From Amorphophallus konjac (Eukaryota > Streptophyta > Magnoliopsida > Alismatales > Araceae): a stretch of DNA of 64,000 bases. Position 1 is the stretch's first letter. The number at the start of each line of letters is the position of its first letter. A program made the position numbers and the translations under genes. The stretch lies in assembly GCA_022559845.1 (NCBI GenBank), contig CM040121.1, positions 512,534,566-512,598,565 on the forward strand, read 5' to 3'. Below the pieces are notes generated by a model that had not been told where the DNA came from, did not search any database, and was given only the letters and a program-made list of their open reading frames with translations. Below, piece after piece: positions 32,332 to 44,046 of this stretch.

Positions 32332-35068
32332 TGTTGCATCCCCTAGTTGGTGTTTGGTTTCAATGATATCAAAACGATTGTGTTTGTGTGTGTATGTGGT
32401 TCATTGAGCAACATGTGTTATATCTTGAGTTGATGAGTTGATAGAGTTAATGTTCACTCTTGACAGTCATGTGAACACTTGGTTATATTTATGTTGGTTT
32501 GTAGGAATACAACTTTATGGCTCATACTTAGAATCTTAAGGAGTCCATCAATGAAGCTCTTCTTCTTAAAGGGAGTTAACTCTGTTCATGTTTGAAAGTT
32601 ATATGATGAAATGTATTTAAGGATCTCATGCCTTGAATATTTTGATTTGCAGGATCAAAATCCATGCTTCATGTTTGGAACTCAAAGGAGTGCGTCAATG
32701 AAGATCTTATTGAAAAAAGGGGGTTACCTCTCTCATTGCATTGCAATGATTCTTCTACATTTCATTCATTTCATCAAATAGCTTTCAACGTCTTGGTTGG
32801 ATATTTTCATACATTTTCTTCATAATATTTTTGGGCTTGAAATATTCATACAAGACTTCATGAAAGTTGGTTCCATATTGCTCATGCATTGGATGAATGA
32901 TTGGTCATGTGTACTTTGCTCTAAAAGTTTGAGTTAATGACTTATGTATGAAAGAATTGCATGAAGATGACTTTTCTGGATATGACTTCTTTTGGGTCTT
33001 AATCTATGAGATTGTGTTCACTGAACACACATTTCTAATTGACTGATAGTGACATATCATTCATAGAGTTATTGTGATTTCAATGTGTGCATGAATTTGT
33101 GAAACATGCTTGGAAGAATGCACATGCCCTGTACTCAAGAGAATTCATGAGAAAACATGTTTGCATGATTGGTATATACTGATGTGTGAGATGTATGTGA
33201 AGACAATGTTCCTCGTGAAAATAAGGCTTCATGAATATTAGTTTTTATCAACAAGAATACCATTTGAATGAATGTGGTTCCATGATAATTATGCATGCTT
33301 TGCATTTGGCATACTTGTTAACACTTGTGTGATGAAGCATTTTATTGTTGAAGATTTGGTCGCCTTGTGTTTGAATGTTGAGCTCCCTTGTAGAGATTGT
33401 TAATGCTTGATTCATGAGTTTGATTCTCAACTAACCTCTTGGTTTATCATATTTTTCAGGATGTAAAATCATTGTTGATCTTCATGGGATTATGGTAACA
33501 TTTAATCAATTATTTCCCTTTGAATGGATGGAGATTTTAGTTATTTTTCAAACTAAAACTATCTTACAGTCTTCACCATTTTCAATCCGACCTTTGGATC
33601 TCCCCTCTAAAAATTTTATGTTGTAGCTCTGGGAGTCCTCTTTCCAACGCTTCCAGTCTCGCTTCGATCGGAGTTTGGAGCTAGGAGAATTAATTCCTGC
33701 CGTCGAAGCGCGCAGAGCTATTTTTGTGTACCCTACCTGAAAGGGTCGACCCCAGGGGTCGACCCCCACTGCAAGGGTCGACCCATGGGGTCGACCCCTG
33801 TAATCTTGGCTCTTTTTTTGGCCCCGACAACAACCTGGTTGCCGAGGGTCGACCCCAAGGGTCGACCCCTGTAACAGAAGATGATGTTTTGTATTTTCCA
33901 GCAACCTGTTGCCCGAGGGTCGACCCCTTCCGGACGGGACTTACGAATGTGGTCAAATCTCATTGAAAACCTTTTCAAACCTTTCTATAATATACCCTAA
34001 TGGTTCCTAATCATGTTAGGGTGTTTTAAACTCATTTTAGAAGGGGTATATGGGTCATTTGGTCTGTCTCCTATATATATCAATGTGTTGCTCCGAATTT
34101 GAGCAAGGATTAACCCTAATGCTCATTTGCTCTTTCGTATAGGTGAAGAAAAGGGAGAAAACGTGGTGGAGCTCTTGCAAGAAGGAAATCATCTACTTCC
34201 GTGAAGATCTGGAGCTCGTGGAAGAAGAAGAAAAGGAGCGGATCGAAGAGAGGGTCAAGAGGACGTAAGAATCGTCTTCATCCGGCTTCTCTCCAACTCG
34301 TGGTTCAATGAACATCATCAACCGGCCTTGAAGATCAAAGGGGGACTTCTTCTATGTCTTCTATCAGTTCTTTGTGATATGTTCTATGATCTATATTTTG
34401 GGTTTGAGCATGCTTGAGTATTTGTGTTTATTTTCTGAACAATAGAGATACTTGTGTGTGTGACCGTTTGTGTATATGGTCGTGTTTGATCACCTTCGTG
34501 CGATCATGTTTGTATTATTGTGATGCGGTTGTTGCAGCGTGTGTGTGTGTGTTATGATCCGGTCGTCGGATCGTGTGTGTGTTGTGATCCGGTCGTCGGA
34601 TCGTGTATGTGTTTGTGATCCGGTCGTCGGATCGTGTGGGAGACTTAGTCTCCGTCTGTGTGTGTGTTGGGGCGTGTCCCCGTGTGTGTGTGGGGATTCA
34701 TCCCCGTGTGTGTTTGGAGCGTCGTCTCCGTGTTGGGGATTTATCCCCGAGTGAAGTCTCACCGGGTTTGGTGAGGGGTGGACGTAGGGAGCCCGTCGTG
34801 GTCCCGAACTATTAAAAATCTCAGTGTCCTGTGGTTTGCATTGTGGTTTGCCTTGTTATGTTTAACAGCTTAATGTGTTTATCTTAATCGTGTGTGAACG
34901 GTGAGATTGAGAGAATTTAATCATCTTGCTTGAGTGAAATCTTCAATCTCGTCTAGGTTGTTAATTCCGCTGTGCGCTTGTCTATGTTTTTAATCGGTCA
35001 TAATTTTTAGTAGTAGGATCTTTTCACCCCCCCTCTAGATCCGTGTTCCTGCACTACGGGACCCAACA
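32332..35068 (+). repeat. E2 3' LTR, complete, 2737 bp
   Basis: Starts TGTTGCATCC after a polypurine tract and ends ACCCAACA. TATA-like CTATATATAT at 34071. It has seven GGGTCGACC-type palindromic units against nine in the 5' LTR, and the same GATCCGGTCGTCGGATC hairpin block at about 34555-34640. The following bases (GCTGT, 35069-35073) should be the target duplication. Confidence 0.93.
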
Positions 35069-35282
35069 GCTGTGAATAACTCCTAGGTTTGGGCTTGTAA
35101 TTCTACAACATGGGCTTCGTAAGCCTTAAGATCTTGGAGTATCTTTACGAGAGCCTCTCTTAATTCTTTTCTCCAAGAGATGGCTTCCTAGATAGTGACA
35201 GTGGTCGGGAACCACTTCATGTGCTGAATGATTTTGCAGTCCACTCGAGTACAAGTCTTCTCAAGTGGTGGAATGAGCTTTG

Positions 35283-36490
35283 TTAGGGTCTTCGGCGACC
35301 CATAAGATTTTTCCTTTTTAGAAGGATGCTCGCCATCATTTTGGTCATCCACTTTTTCTTGGAACAATGGTGCCAGAGATTATTCAGAAGGTGGTAGTGG
35401 CTCATCAGGTTTGTCCCTGCCAAAGGGATCGATTGATTTACAGGTTCGCCTATGTGAGAAGTTCCCGCTTGCTCTACAATTTTATCTTGCCTTAACAAAT
35501 TGACTAGCACCTCTTCTTCATCAGAGGGATCAAACTCGAAGGGGATAGCCCGCATTTCAACTTCTGGGATGGGACCTGACTTTTCCCCTTGAAATAAGAT
35601 GACTTGGTTGAGAGTCTAATTTCTTCCATGACCACGGCCCTATCCTCTACCATAGTTCTAGCTACTTCCTGCCGAACGACGCTGGTAGCTCGTTAGAGCA
35701 GCATTGCGCCTAGGATGATTTGCCACCATTTCTTCTTCTCGTGGAGAATTTATATTATTAGGTGGCAAGATTGCCACCATATTGCAGGAAAGATTTCGCA
35801 GCATCTCCTCCAATGTTTTCACAATGATCTCGTCATCCTTGTAAAATAAGGAGAGTTCCTTACGGATTCAGGCCAAAGCCTTGAGACTTTTGAAGCACCT
35901 TGGGCTTTTTCTCAATTTGTGGCTTGGATTGTGACTTGGCTTTAGGATCTCCCACCTTAGCCTTGCTCGGGGATCTCCCCCGTGGGTTTGCCCAATTGGT
36001 TCTATTTGGAATTATACTCATAATCGCCTACCATGACTTCATCTTTTTGACCTCTTAGGGATTATTGTTTGGGGTATGATTCCCTTCCTTTTGTGGAAAA
36101 GATAGAGAGGCTAGTCGCTTTGCCGAAAAGCTTGACCTGCCTAGACGGGAGGGAGGCCTAGCCGAGGATTCCTGATGTAAGTCTTCGACGACCTCTTTAC
36201 AGTAACTTGTTGTCGATGAGGGACCATCAGTATCAATTCTTCCTTGTTGAATGAGGCCCTCAATCCGTTCCTGGACCTCTTGGCCCTCTTTAACCACATG
36301 TGAGGAAGAAGCTCAATGGCGCTGGCACCCTCTAGTTGCTTTGGAGTGGCTAGTTGGAGGGTCGCACACCCAAACTTCTTTCCCACCCAAAAGGATGTCA
36401 AGCAATCTTTTGGTGTCTTCTTTTGAGAAGGGAAGAGACTCTAAGTCGTGCCACTACTGCCAGCTAGATCGTCGCGATTTAAGCTCATCT
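35283..36490 (-). pseudogene. Decayed minus-strand coding region, possibly retroelement gag
   Basis: Minus-strand fragments 36401-36141, 36297-36055 and 35555-35283 are open and hydrophilic. One passage (CQRH, then SSSH, then RIEGLIQQGRI) resembles the zinc-knuckle and downstream helix of Gypsy gag proteins, with a stop inside it. Another reads MRAIPFEFDPSDEEEVLVNLL. Stops and frame changes are frequent. I cannot assign a family with certainty; it may be a separate old insertion within E4. Confidence 0.3.
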
Positions 36491-36690
36491 TGACCAAGGC
36501 TGGGTTGTTTTGCCTCTCGCTCACCTGATGTGCGAGAGGTTGGTGCTTGTATTACATTGATGGAGAAGCTTAACTTTCTCTGCACAAAAAGTGAACAATC
36601 ACGAACCGTTAGAATGTGACACGAAAAGTAAATCAAACTGCGAATCATAAAATATGAAAAGGAGCGAGGACCTCAAAATATATTTCTAAA

Positions 36691-36701
36691 AGGCATAAAT
36701 A
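36691..36701 (+). promoter_or_regulatory. Possible TATA box upstream of the 36888 gene
   Basis: AGGCATAAATACG lies about 190 bp upstream of the ATG and is followed by pyrimidine-rich, leader-like sequence. Motif match only. Confidence 0.35.
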
Positions 36702-36887
36702 CGTCCACCACCTCGCTCAAATGGGCATTTTTCTCCTCTTTGTCTTTCCGCTCACAAAATCCTCAAGCAATTCTCTTTCATCCCTCCAATCTACGGATCA
36801 AAGGAGAAGATTCAACCTTCTTCCTCCTAAAGATATGCTCCTACTCTCCCAATCTCCACCATACCTTTAGAATTGAGAATAGTGGAG

Positions 36888-38052
36888 ATGGCAGCAGTGG
36901 TTGGACAAACGACCCTAGGGTTCGTGACAGAGGAAGCCAGAGCAAGATTTAATTTTAAGGGAGAAAACTGGCATGCCAGGCCGAAATGTAGATCTACAAG
37001 GTCTTGCGGTGGCAGGAGTTGAATTAGAAGATAAACTTGTTGCCTTAGGCAGCCTCCTAGTATGTTCCTCCGAACACATCTATCCCAATCTGGTTCACCA
37101 GTTCTACAGGAACATGAAAGTAGGAAAAAGAGGTCTCAAAACCCTTATGAAAGGGGTGAAGATAATAATATCAGAAACACTCATAAACCAAATCCTAGGG
37201 AGTTTTGATGATGGATTCAAGCCCATTAAGATCCTAACCAAGAATGTTAGGAAGGAGATGATTGTTCAACTGATTGGGACAGAGGCAGAGCATCTCTCTA
37301 TTGCCAGCATAGACGCCCAACTCAGGGTCCTACATCATGCTGCTGCTCACTGTATTTTTACTAGGAGTAGTAGTTTTGATCATGTAAGTGATATAGACCT
37401 ACATATAGTTTGCACTCTTCAAAAGGGAGGGAAGTTGAATTTTGGCAGCATTATGGTAGATGGAATCAAGAGTATAGTAAAGGCCAAGGATGCCAAACAT
37501 TTGACCCACTGTGCAACACTGACGTTTCCATTCATGCACTTTGGTGTCAATTTGGCCGGAGAAGAGAGCATGACTGTCCCAACCATCGGAGTCACCACAC
37601 TGAGCAAGGGAGGATTTATGCTATCTGAGGGAAAATTGATCAAAAAAATTGGTGGACAGAAGGACAGAGCCTCCACAGCACCTCAATCTGAACAAGAAGA
37701 AGCAGAAGTTGTGAGAGAGAGTGAAAGACCTGAAGGGACAATGGAACAGTCTCGTGAGATAAAATTAGGAGACAGTGGGATCAAACGGGTTGCACTCGTC
37801 CCTACTAAACCTCTAGAGATAGAAGAAGAAAGGGCTACTGATGAGTTAGAATCTAACAGAGCCACTGAAGTTTTGGAGTCAACCGGGGTCCAAGAAGTTG
37901 TTGAAGCACAAAATGGCAGTAAGGAAGAAGAAGCTGCTAAGTCTATTCCACATGTAGAAGCACAAGCAATGGCAAAAATGGACAGACGAGCTGAAGAAAT
38001 AATTAAAAAAATCAATGCATTTTCAACTGAAGTAAAAGAAAGTTTCAGCTAG
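36888..38052 (+). pseudogene. Putative plant transposon protein, frameshifted
   Basis: The first ATG (36888) gives MAAVVGQTTLGFVTEEARAR. The frame then shifts by one base near 36975, and the open frame 36973-38052 carries the rest. Matching features of the 'putative plant transposon protein' domain are HIYPNLVHQFYRNM (residues about 36-49), a central LRVLHHAAAHCIFTRSSSFD with DIDLHIVCTLQ, and KLNFGSIMVDGI. The C-terminal 140 residues are acidic and likely coiled coil. After the stop at 38052, similar Lys/Glu-rich codons continue with many stops. Proteins with this domain are found in plant retroelements and have no known biochemical role. One frameshift and the old host element suggest it is inactive. 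Confidence 0.65.
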
Positions 38053-39196
38053 CTACAAGCATCTATAGAAAAGATGCTAAAAGAATAGAAAGGCAGAGCA
38101 AGATACTGCAGAAATCAAACAAAAAGAAGCAGCTTAGGTTGATTATGAGCATCTTGCTACCTGAATTGCACAACAATTGAGGATGCAACTATCGATTTTT
38201 ACTGAGTCATCCAGGCCGATGCCTAAAGCTCAAGTTAAGACTCCCCCAGGGGCATCAAGAAAGGAAGGAGAAAATAAGAAGAAGAAGGTAAGTAAAAAGA
38301 CAAAACTCCAAGCACGGGTGCTCATACTCGGAAGGACTAAAAAGGGGAGAGAGACAATCAAAACACGACACTGATATAACAAGGTCTAAAGCCAACATGG
38401 GGAGTCTAAAGTCACTTTTGAAAAGTTCCTCACTATTTTTAAAATTTCAAGTTTCACCATTGAGGAACCAACTCCTATGACATAAGAACCAGTTGATGAA
38501 AAAGGAGAGGCAGATCTAGAAGGGGGGATGAATAGATCTCTTCGCCTAATAGCCCAAAAAAGAGCTCAGACCCCACTATATGAACTGTCGCTAAAAATAT
38601 GGAATAATCCGAGCACTAGAATCTGACTAGACCAAATAACAAACACTAGATCAGCAAACAGAAGTGAAATCAAGTATGTACGATGATTGATCAGAAGTCG
38701 ATTGAGGATGTCTGACTTCAACAGATTCATGAAGTCCTACAAGTCTTGACATGAAGAAATAGCTGAGGATGCAGAAGACACCATCAAGAAGATGAGGCAC
38801 TATACTGGCCACAAATCTTATACCTGGTGGTATGCTCAATGTGCAAATTATAATCCTGAGAATGTACACCAGTCCTTTCAAACTAGTCCTCGATGGAAGT
38901 GACTACATGTATTTTGTAATCTCACTCTAGTAATGAAATATATCTTTCTTTTATGAGTTTGTTGTCTTTATGAAATGAATGTCCACTCTCCTTTTCAATC
39001 TAATTGGATATCAGATTAAGGAGGAACTTTACCTCATTCACTCAAGGGGATCCTTTTTCACTATTGACAAAAAGGGGAGTCTTAAAATGCCCCGAGGAAT
39101 TTTCTCAATCTTTGTTTGGGTCACATCATAAAATATGAAAAATTGAGATTAAAATCAAAATTTTGCCATAGATTTAAAAGGTATTTTATTCATAAC
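38053..39196 (+). other. E4 internal 3' region
   Basis: No supported gene. Lys/Glu-rich coding remnants with stops run to about 38370, then AT-rich sequence leads to the purine tract. Confidence 0.5.
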
Positions 39197-39211
39197 CAAA
39201 AAGGGGGAGAT

Positions 39212-39419
39212 TATTGGAAAAAAATCTTTGGACGATCCTAACATCATCCTAAAACCAAAACAAGGATGATCCTTAGCCATCGTCCTAAAATTGAAAAGAG
39301 GACGATCCTAAAAGCCATCGTCCTGAAAATCAAAACAAGAATGATCCTAAAAGCCATCGCCCTAAAATTGAAAAGAGGACGATTCTAAAAGCCATCGTCC
39401 CAAAATCAAGGATGATCCT
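39212..39419 (+). repeat. E4 LTR, first part, with GGACGATCCT hairpin repeats
   Basis: After TATTGG come tandem units of about 37 bp like AAAGCCATCGTCCTAAAA then TTGAAAAGAGGACGATCCT. CATCGTCCT and AGGACGATC are complementary, so each pair can form a stem. The array continues on the other side of E3 at 50660. The last five bases (ATCCT) are the target duplicated by E3. Confidence 0.7.
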
Positions 39420-40199
39420 TGGAGAGGGGGATTTCTGTAGCCCATCTAAGAGTAGCCAAACTAGGTCCATCAGGACCAAACGAGGCTCAGCTCATCCAAG
39501 TGACAGCCCCATAAGGCCCACTTAGGCTAAAAAGCCCAATAAGATTACTCGAGATCTCATCCTTCCCCGGCGGCCCTTAGGCTCGGAAGGCCCGAGCGAT
39601 GGTCAGAACGGAGGAAGACCCATGCCCGAAATATCCCCTCATCGGGATAGAGGCAAGCGCTCAACGCCCACTCCGACCTATCTTCATCCGAGCTATGCCT
39701 ATCGCCCGGACAGGGTTGGCACCTTTTATGCTCGGACCGACCGACGATTGCTTATCCACGCTGCCGTTGAGAGCCCTTTATGAGCAGGAGTTTATGAGGA
39801 TAAGAGACCCATGATCTCTCAAGGCTATGAAGATCCCACGATGAGGACTTAAAGATCCCACGATGAGGACATAACTCCCGCCTGAAACTCCTCAGCTTAC
39901 GGGACTCATAAGGTGAGCACACTATATAAACCAGGGACTCCCTCCAGTGAAAGGTAAGGGCAATACACGCCTAAAATCTCCTGAGCAGGAACCACTTCAC
40001 CACCTTGGTGTTGGGGGATCTCGTGCATCTCTTTCTACCTCCCTCCCTATCTTCCACCATTGCTCTACTGACTTAAGCATCAGAGGGTTTTCCCTAGGGA
40101 ACCATCCCTGGGCCCCCTGATCCATTTCCCTTTCTCTACAGTTCACTGTTCGGTGATCATCCTCCCAGCTCAGGAGCGGCGTGAGATCACGCCCCTTCA
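39420..40199 (+). repeat. E3 5' LTR
   Basis: Starts TGGAGAGGGGG and ends CCCCTTCA. TATA box ACTATATAAA at 39921-39930. A 12-bp repeat GATCCCACGATG occurs twice at about 39833-39868. A short frame across it is not a gene. Confidence 0.95.
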
Positions 40200-40201
40200 T
40201 C

Positions 40202-40219
40202 TGGCGCCGTCTGTGGGAA
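40202..40219 (+). promoter_or_regulatory. E3 primer-binding site
   Basis: TGGCGCCGTCTGTGGGAA starts two bases after the LTR. This is a very common primer site of plant Gypsy elements. Confidence 0.9.
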
Positions 40220-40236
40220 ACGACCAAAGAGTTAGT

Positions 40237-41391
40237 ATGGTGCGAAGAAGTTCAGGGAGGAGGTCCGCCGGTGACAGGGGAAAGGTCATGGTGGCGGCGG
40301 GGGAAGGTCCCTCTCAAGCCTCCCAAAACCCCCCCTCCGGTGCCAGCACTCCCGCCGACGGACCGCCCCCACCCCCCGCGGTAGGGCTGCCGCCCCCTCC
40401 CCCAGCGGCGGTAGGGCTGCCGCTTAACGGAGGCGCTGACGCCTTCCAAGCCCTTAACGCAAAACTGGACGTCCTCGTGGAACTCATGAGGACCCAGGCG
40501 GCTAGGGATGGAAGGTCATGTGCCCCTCCGGAGAGCCCTCCCCGCGGGAACGTGTCCCAGCACACCGCCGGAGGCCGCTTCACCCTCCGGGGCCGACAGA
40601 TCATCAGTAACAGGTCAGGAGGACCTTCACAAGCCCCCCCTCCGGAACAAGAAGCCTCGTCCACTCCGAAGAGGGGAAAACCTGGGGCACGCCGTTCGAA
40701 CCTAGAGACCGAAGTCCCTGGGGAACGCCAATACAGCCCCCCCAGCCCGACGGTGCAGCGGCAACCGGAGCTATCCCTCCGACTGCGAGAATTCGAGAGG
40801 CGTTTCGCAGAGCAGGAGCGCGCCCTACGCGCCCTGCAGAAGGACTCCTCCGCGGAGGACGAGGAGAAATCCCCGTTCCCCGACTATATCTTGAAGGCAG
40901 AGGTATCTCCTAGAACCTCCATCCCGACCTTCAAACTCTATGACGGCCAAGGCGACCCGGCCGATCACTTCGACAGCTTCGACGCCCTGATGACCCTTCA
41001 TGGAGCGTATGACGCAATCAAATGCCGAGCCTTTGTGATCACCTTGGTCCAAGGCGCCCAAGCATGGTTCCGGGCCCTCGCCCCCGGATCCATTCGGGAC
41101 TTCAAGCAATTCGGGCGAGTATTCAAGGAGAGTTTCACCGGCAGCGGTCCCCCAAGGTTAGTAGCGGGGCTTTTGGCCCTCAAACAGGCGCAAGGGGAGA
41201 AACTTCGGGCTTACATTACCCGATTCAAATCGGAATCCCTGAGGATCCCCCGCCTGGACGTCGCCTCGGCCATAACCGCGCTGACCGGGGGCACCCGCGA
41301 CGAGAACCTCCGCCGCGAGCTTGTCCTCCACCCTCCCTTGACCCTTGCTGCGCTAGTGACTCTGGCATTGCGCCATGTCGAGTGCGAATAA
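40237..41391 (+). pseudogene. E3 gag, 5' part
   Basis: The first ATG after the primer site (MVRRSSGRRSAGDRGKV) is used. A Pro-rich N-terminus leads to a gag domain at residues about 210-380: IPTFKLYDGQGDPADHFDSF, AQAWFRAL and LVAGLLALKQAQGEKLRAYI. The TAA at 41389-41391 cuts the frame before the zinc knuckle. A few codons later a one-base shift moves the continuation to the frame of 41420-42842, so there are two independent lesions. Confidence 0.88.
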
Positions 41392-41419
41392 AGCTCAGCG
41401 CATGCCGAGACGCAACCGG

Positions 41420-42842
41420 CTCGGGTCGGGAGGGGGACAAGAAGCGGGCACCCGAGCCAAACTCGGGTCCGGGGAAAAAGCGGAACAAGGAACCGTCACG
41501 GAAGTACGAGCGGTACACCCCCTTAACCACTCCGGTTTACGAGATCTACGAGGACATCAAAGGCTCGGGCCTCCTCCGCCAACCCGAGCCAATGAGGTCG
41601 AAGAACCGCAGTCGCAGCAAGCATTGCCTGTTCCACAGCGACCACGGACATCACACCGGCGACTGCCATCAGCTCCAGGATGAGATCGAGCATCTCATTC
41701 GTCAGGGGCACCTCTCCCGGTTCGTGGCCGGGCACAAAGAAGACCGAGGCGCCCCAGAGGAAATCGACAACGCCCCCCGAGGGGTCCACATCAACGTCAT
41801 CGCCGGAGGAGCTGCATCAGGAGGAGACAGCGGCCGAGGAAGGAAGCGTCATGCTGAGCGGGCGAGCCGAGCCATCGAGCCTCCCAGGGCCCCGCCGAGT
41901 GAGCCCCAGGTCATAGTCTTCTCCGACCAAGACCTGGAAGGGCTAAGCACCCCGCATGAGGATGCCCTGGTCATATCGGCCACAATAAACCATTGTAACG
42001 TAGACATGATTCTAGTTGATAATAGAAGTGCCCCTGATGTATTATCCTATGAATGTTTCCTTAAGATGGGGGAGGATCCATCTAGACTCCGCCCGATCCG
42101 AACCCCTCTTTGCGGGTTCAATGGCCAGGCCACTTATCCCGAGGGAGCCCTAAGCCTGCCGGTTACTCTCGGCACCCCACCCAAAACTGTTACGGTCATG
42201 GTAGACTTCATGGTGATCAAAGGTATGATAGGATATAATGTAATCCTCGGCCGGGGAATCCTCAGCCGAACGAAAGCGGTGCCTTCTACCTATCACCAAA
42301 AGATGAAGTTCCCCACCAAAAATGGGTTGGGGGAAGTCCGAGGCAACCAGGCTATGGCCAGAAGGTGCTACAATATCTCGGTTGAAGCCACAAGGCCGGA
42401 CGGGAAGAACAAGGGCCCCCGGGAAGTCGAGGAAAAATCCGCAACCGCCGAGCCTGGAGGCGAATTGCTAGCGGTTTTCCTAAACGACGACCCGACCCTA
42501 GGAGTAAAGATCGGAGCCGACCTAACATCTGGAGTCCAACAGCAATACAAAGAGTTTCTTTCCGCGTACATCTGGGTCTTCGCATGGTCTGATGATCAAC
42601 TCCCTGGGATACCGGAAGAAACGGTGATGCATAAGCTCAACCTCGACCCAACCATGAAGCCCGTACAACAACGCAGAAGGAAGCACGCGCCAGAGAAGCA
42701 GGCGATTATCAAGGAGCAAGTCACCAAGGGGCAAAAGACTGGTCTTTTTAGACCGGTCATGTACCCGACGTGGCTGGCTAACGTCGTCCTGGTGCCAAAA
42801 GCTTCGGAAAGTGGCGAATGTGCGTGGACTTCACCGACTTGA
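41420..42842 (+). pseudogene. E3 gag zinc knuckle, protease and RT start
   Basis: Begins in frame with DKKRAPEPNSGPGKKR. A zinc-knuckle-like cluster CLFHSDHGHHTGDC lies at about 41630. The protease follows, but its active-site triplet reads Asp-Asn-Arg (42018-42026, in ILVDNRSAPDVL) instead of Asp-Thr/Ser-Gly, so it should be inactive. The ILGRGILSRTKAVPS region is conserved. RT starts with VMHKLNLDPTMKPVQQRRR and ends at WLANVVLVPKAS, where a one-base shift near 42810 breaks the frame. Confidence 0.87.
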
Positions 42843-43582
42843 ACAAGGCTACTCCAAAGGACTGCTATCCATTACCGAGCATCGACCAACTGGTTGACTC
42901 AACCTCGGGCAACGAGATACTCAGCTTCCTGGATGCCTATTCAGGTTACCATCAGATCAGAATGCACCCCGAAGACATCGAGAAGACCGCCTTTATCACC
43001 GACTTCGGCGTACACTGCTACACCCGGATGCCTTTCGGGTTGAAGAACGCTAGAGCCACGTACCAGAGGCTGGTCAATCATATGTTCGAGGGACAGCTCG
43101 GTCGGAACGTCGAGGCCTATATTGATGACATGCTCGTGAAGACCCCCAAGGCCGAGGACCACTTTGCCGACCTAGCAGAAACCTTCGACACCCTCCTGAA
43201 GTACAACATGAAGCTCAATCCTGCCAAGTGCACCTTCGGAGTAAGGTCCGGGAAATTCTTGGGCTACTTAGTCACCCAGCGTGGGATCGAGGCCAACCCC
43301 GACAAGGTCCAAGCCATCCTAGACATGCGCCCACCCACCTGCATCAAAGATGTTCAACGCCTTACCGGGCGCATTGCCGCGCTCAGCAGATTCCTGTCCC
43401 GCACGGCTGAACGATGCCTACCCTTCTTCAAACTGTTGAGGGGGCCTAAAATGGCATCTGCTACATTCGCATGGGACGAGGAATGCCAAAAGCGTTCGTC
43501 GAGCTTAAGGGGTTCCTGGCTTCGCCATCGGTGCTTTCCAAGCCCGTATCAGGCAAAACCTTACATCTCTATCTCTCGGTGA
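42818..43582 (+). pseudogene. E3 reverse transcriptase core
   Basis: Contains MCVDFTDLNKATPKDCYPLP, MPFGLKNARATYQRLV and the catalytic YIDD at 43118-43129, followed by LNPAKCTFGV and GFLGYLV-type motifs up to the RNase H connection. The frame shifts after EECQK at about 43490, where a base is missing next to AAAAG; the last 30 residues are out of frame. Confidence 0.9.
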
Positions 43583-44046
43583 CTCCATCTACAGTTAGCT
43601 CGGTCGTAGTCAGAAATGACTCGAGAGTCGAGAGACCGGTCTACTACACCAGCAAGGTGCTCAACGAGGCCGAAAGAAGGTACCCCGCAACCGAGAGACT
43701 CGTGCTAGCGTTGGTTACCTCGGCCAAGCGCCTCCGACCCTATTTCCAAGGGCACTCCATCACCGTGATGACCGGCGAACCGTTGAAGAGGATCCTCGCT
43801 CACCCTGAAGCCTCGAGACGCCTCGTCAAGTGGGCCATCATGATCGGGGCCTACGATATATCGTATCGGCCTCACTCAGCTATCAAAGGCCAGGTGCTCA
43901 CTGACTTCATCGCCGAGAGCACAATCCCGACTGAAGAAAGATCTCTGTCAGCGCCCGGGCCGACCTGGGAACTGTTCGTCGACGGATCCTCCAACTCAGT
44001 CGGGAGCGGCGCCGGGATCCTCCTGAAGTCCCCCGAAGGAGCATAG
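43471..44046 (+). pseudogene. E3 RNase H and start of second RNase H
   Basis: RNase H with YYTSKVLNEAERRYPATERL and RPYFQGHSITVMT. From residue about 165, the second RNase H starts with WELFVDGSSNSVGSGAGILL. It ends at TAG 44044-44046, a CAG-to-TAG type change; the frame is open again directly after it. Confidence 0.88.

Larger units (their letters stand above)
25097..35068 (+). mobile_element. E2: SIRE-like Copia derivative with gag only; left end split by E1
   Basis: Direct repeats 25097-27290 and 32332-35068 flank a 5-kb internal region. The left LTR lacks its first 577 bp, which must lie on the far side of E1. The primer site is the initiator-Met type. The single coding region is gag. 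No protease, integrase, RT or RNase H is found in either strand of 29669-32331, where an autonomous Copia element would have over 3 kb of pol. It is therefore a non-autonomous (LARD-like) derivative. The gag start (PILNSYDVTSWIGKM, SSCRTAKELMDQL) and its end (GPKKAWVPKS) resemble the SIRE/Maximus lineage. Confidence 0.85.
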
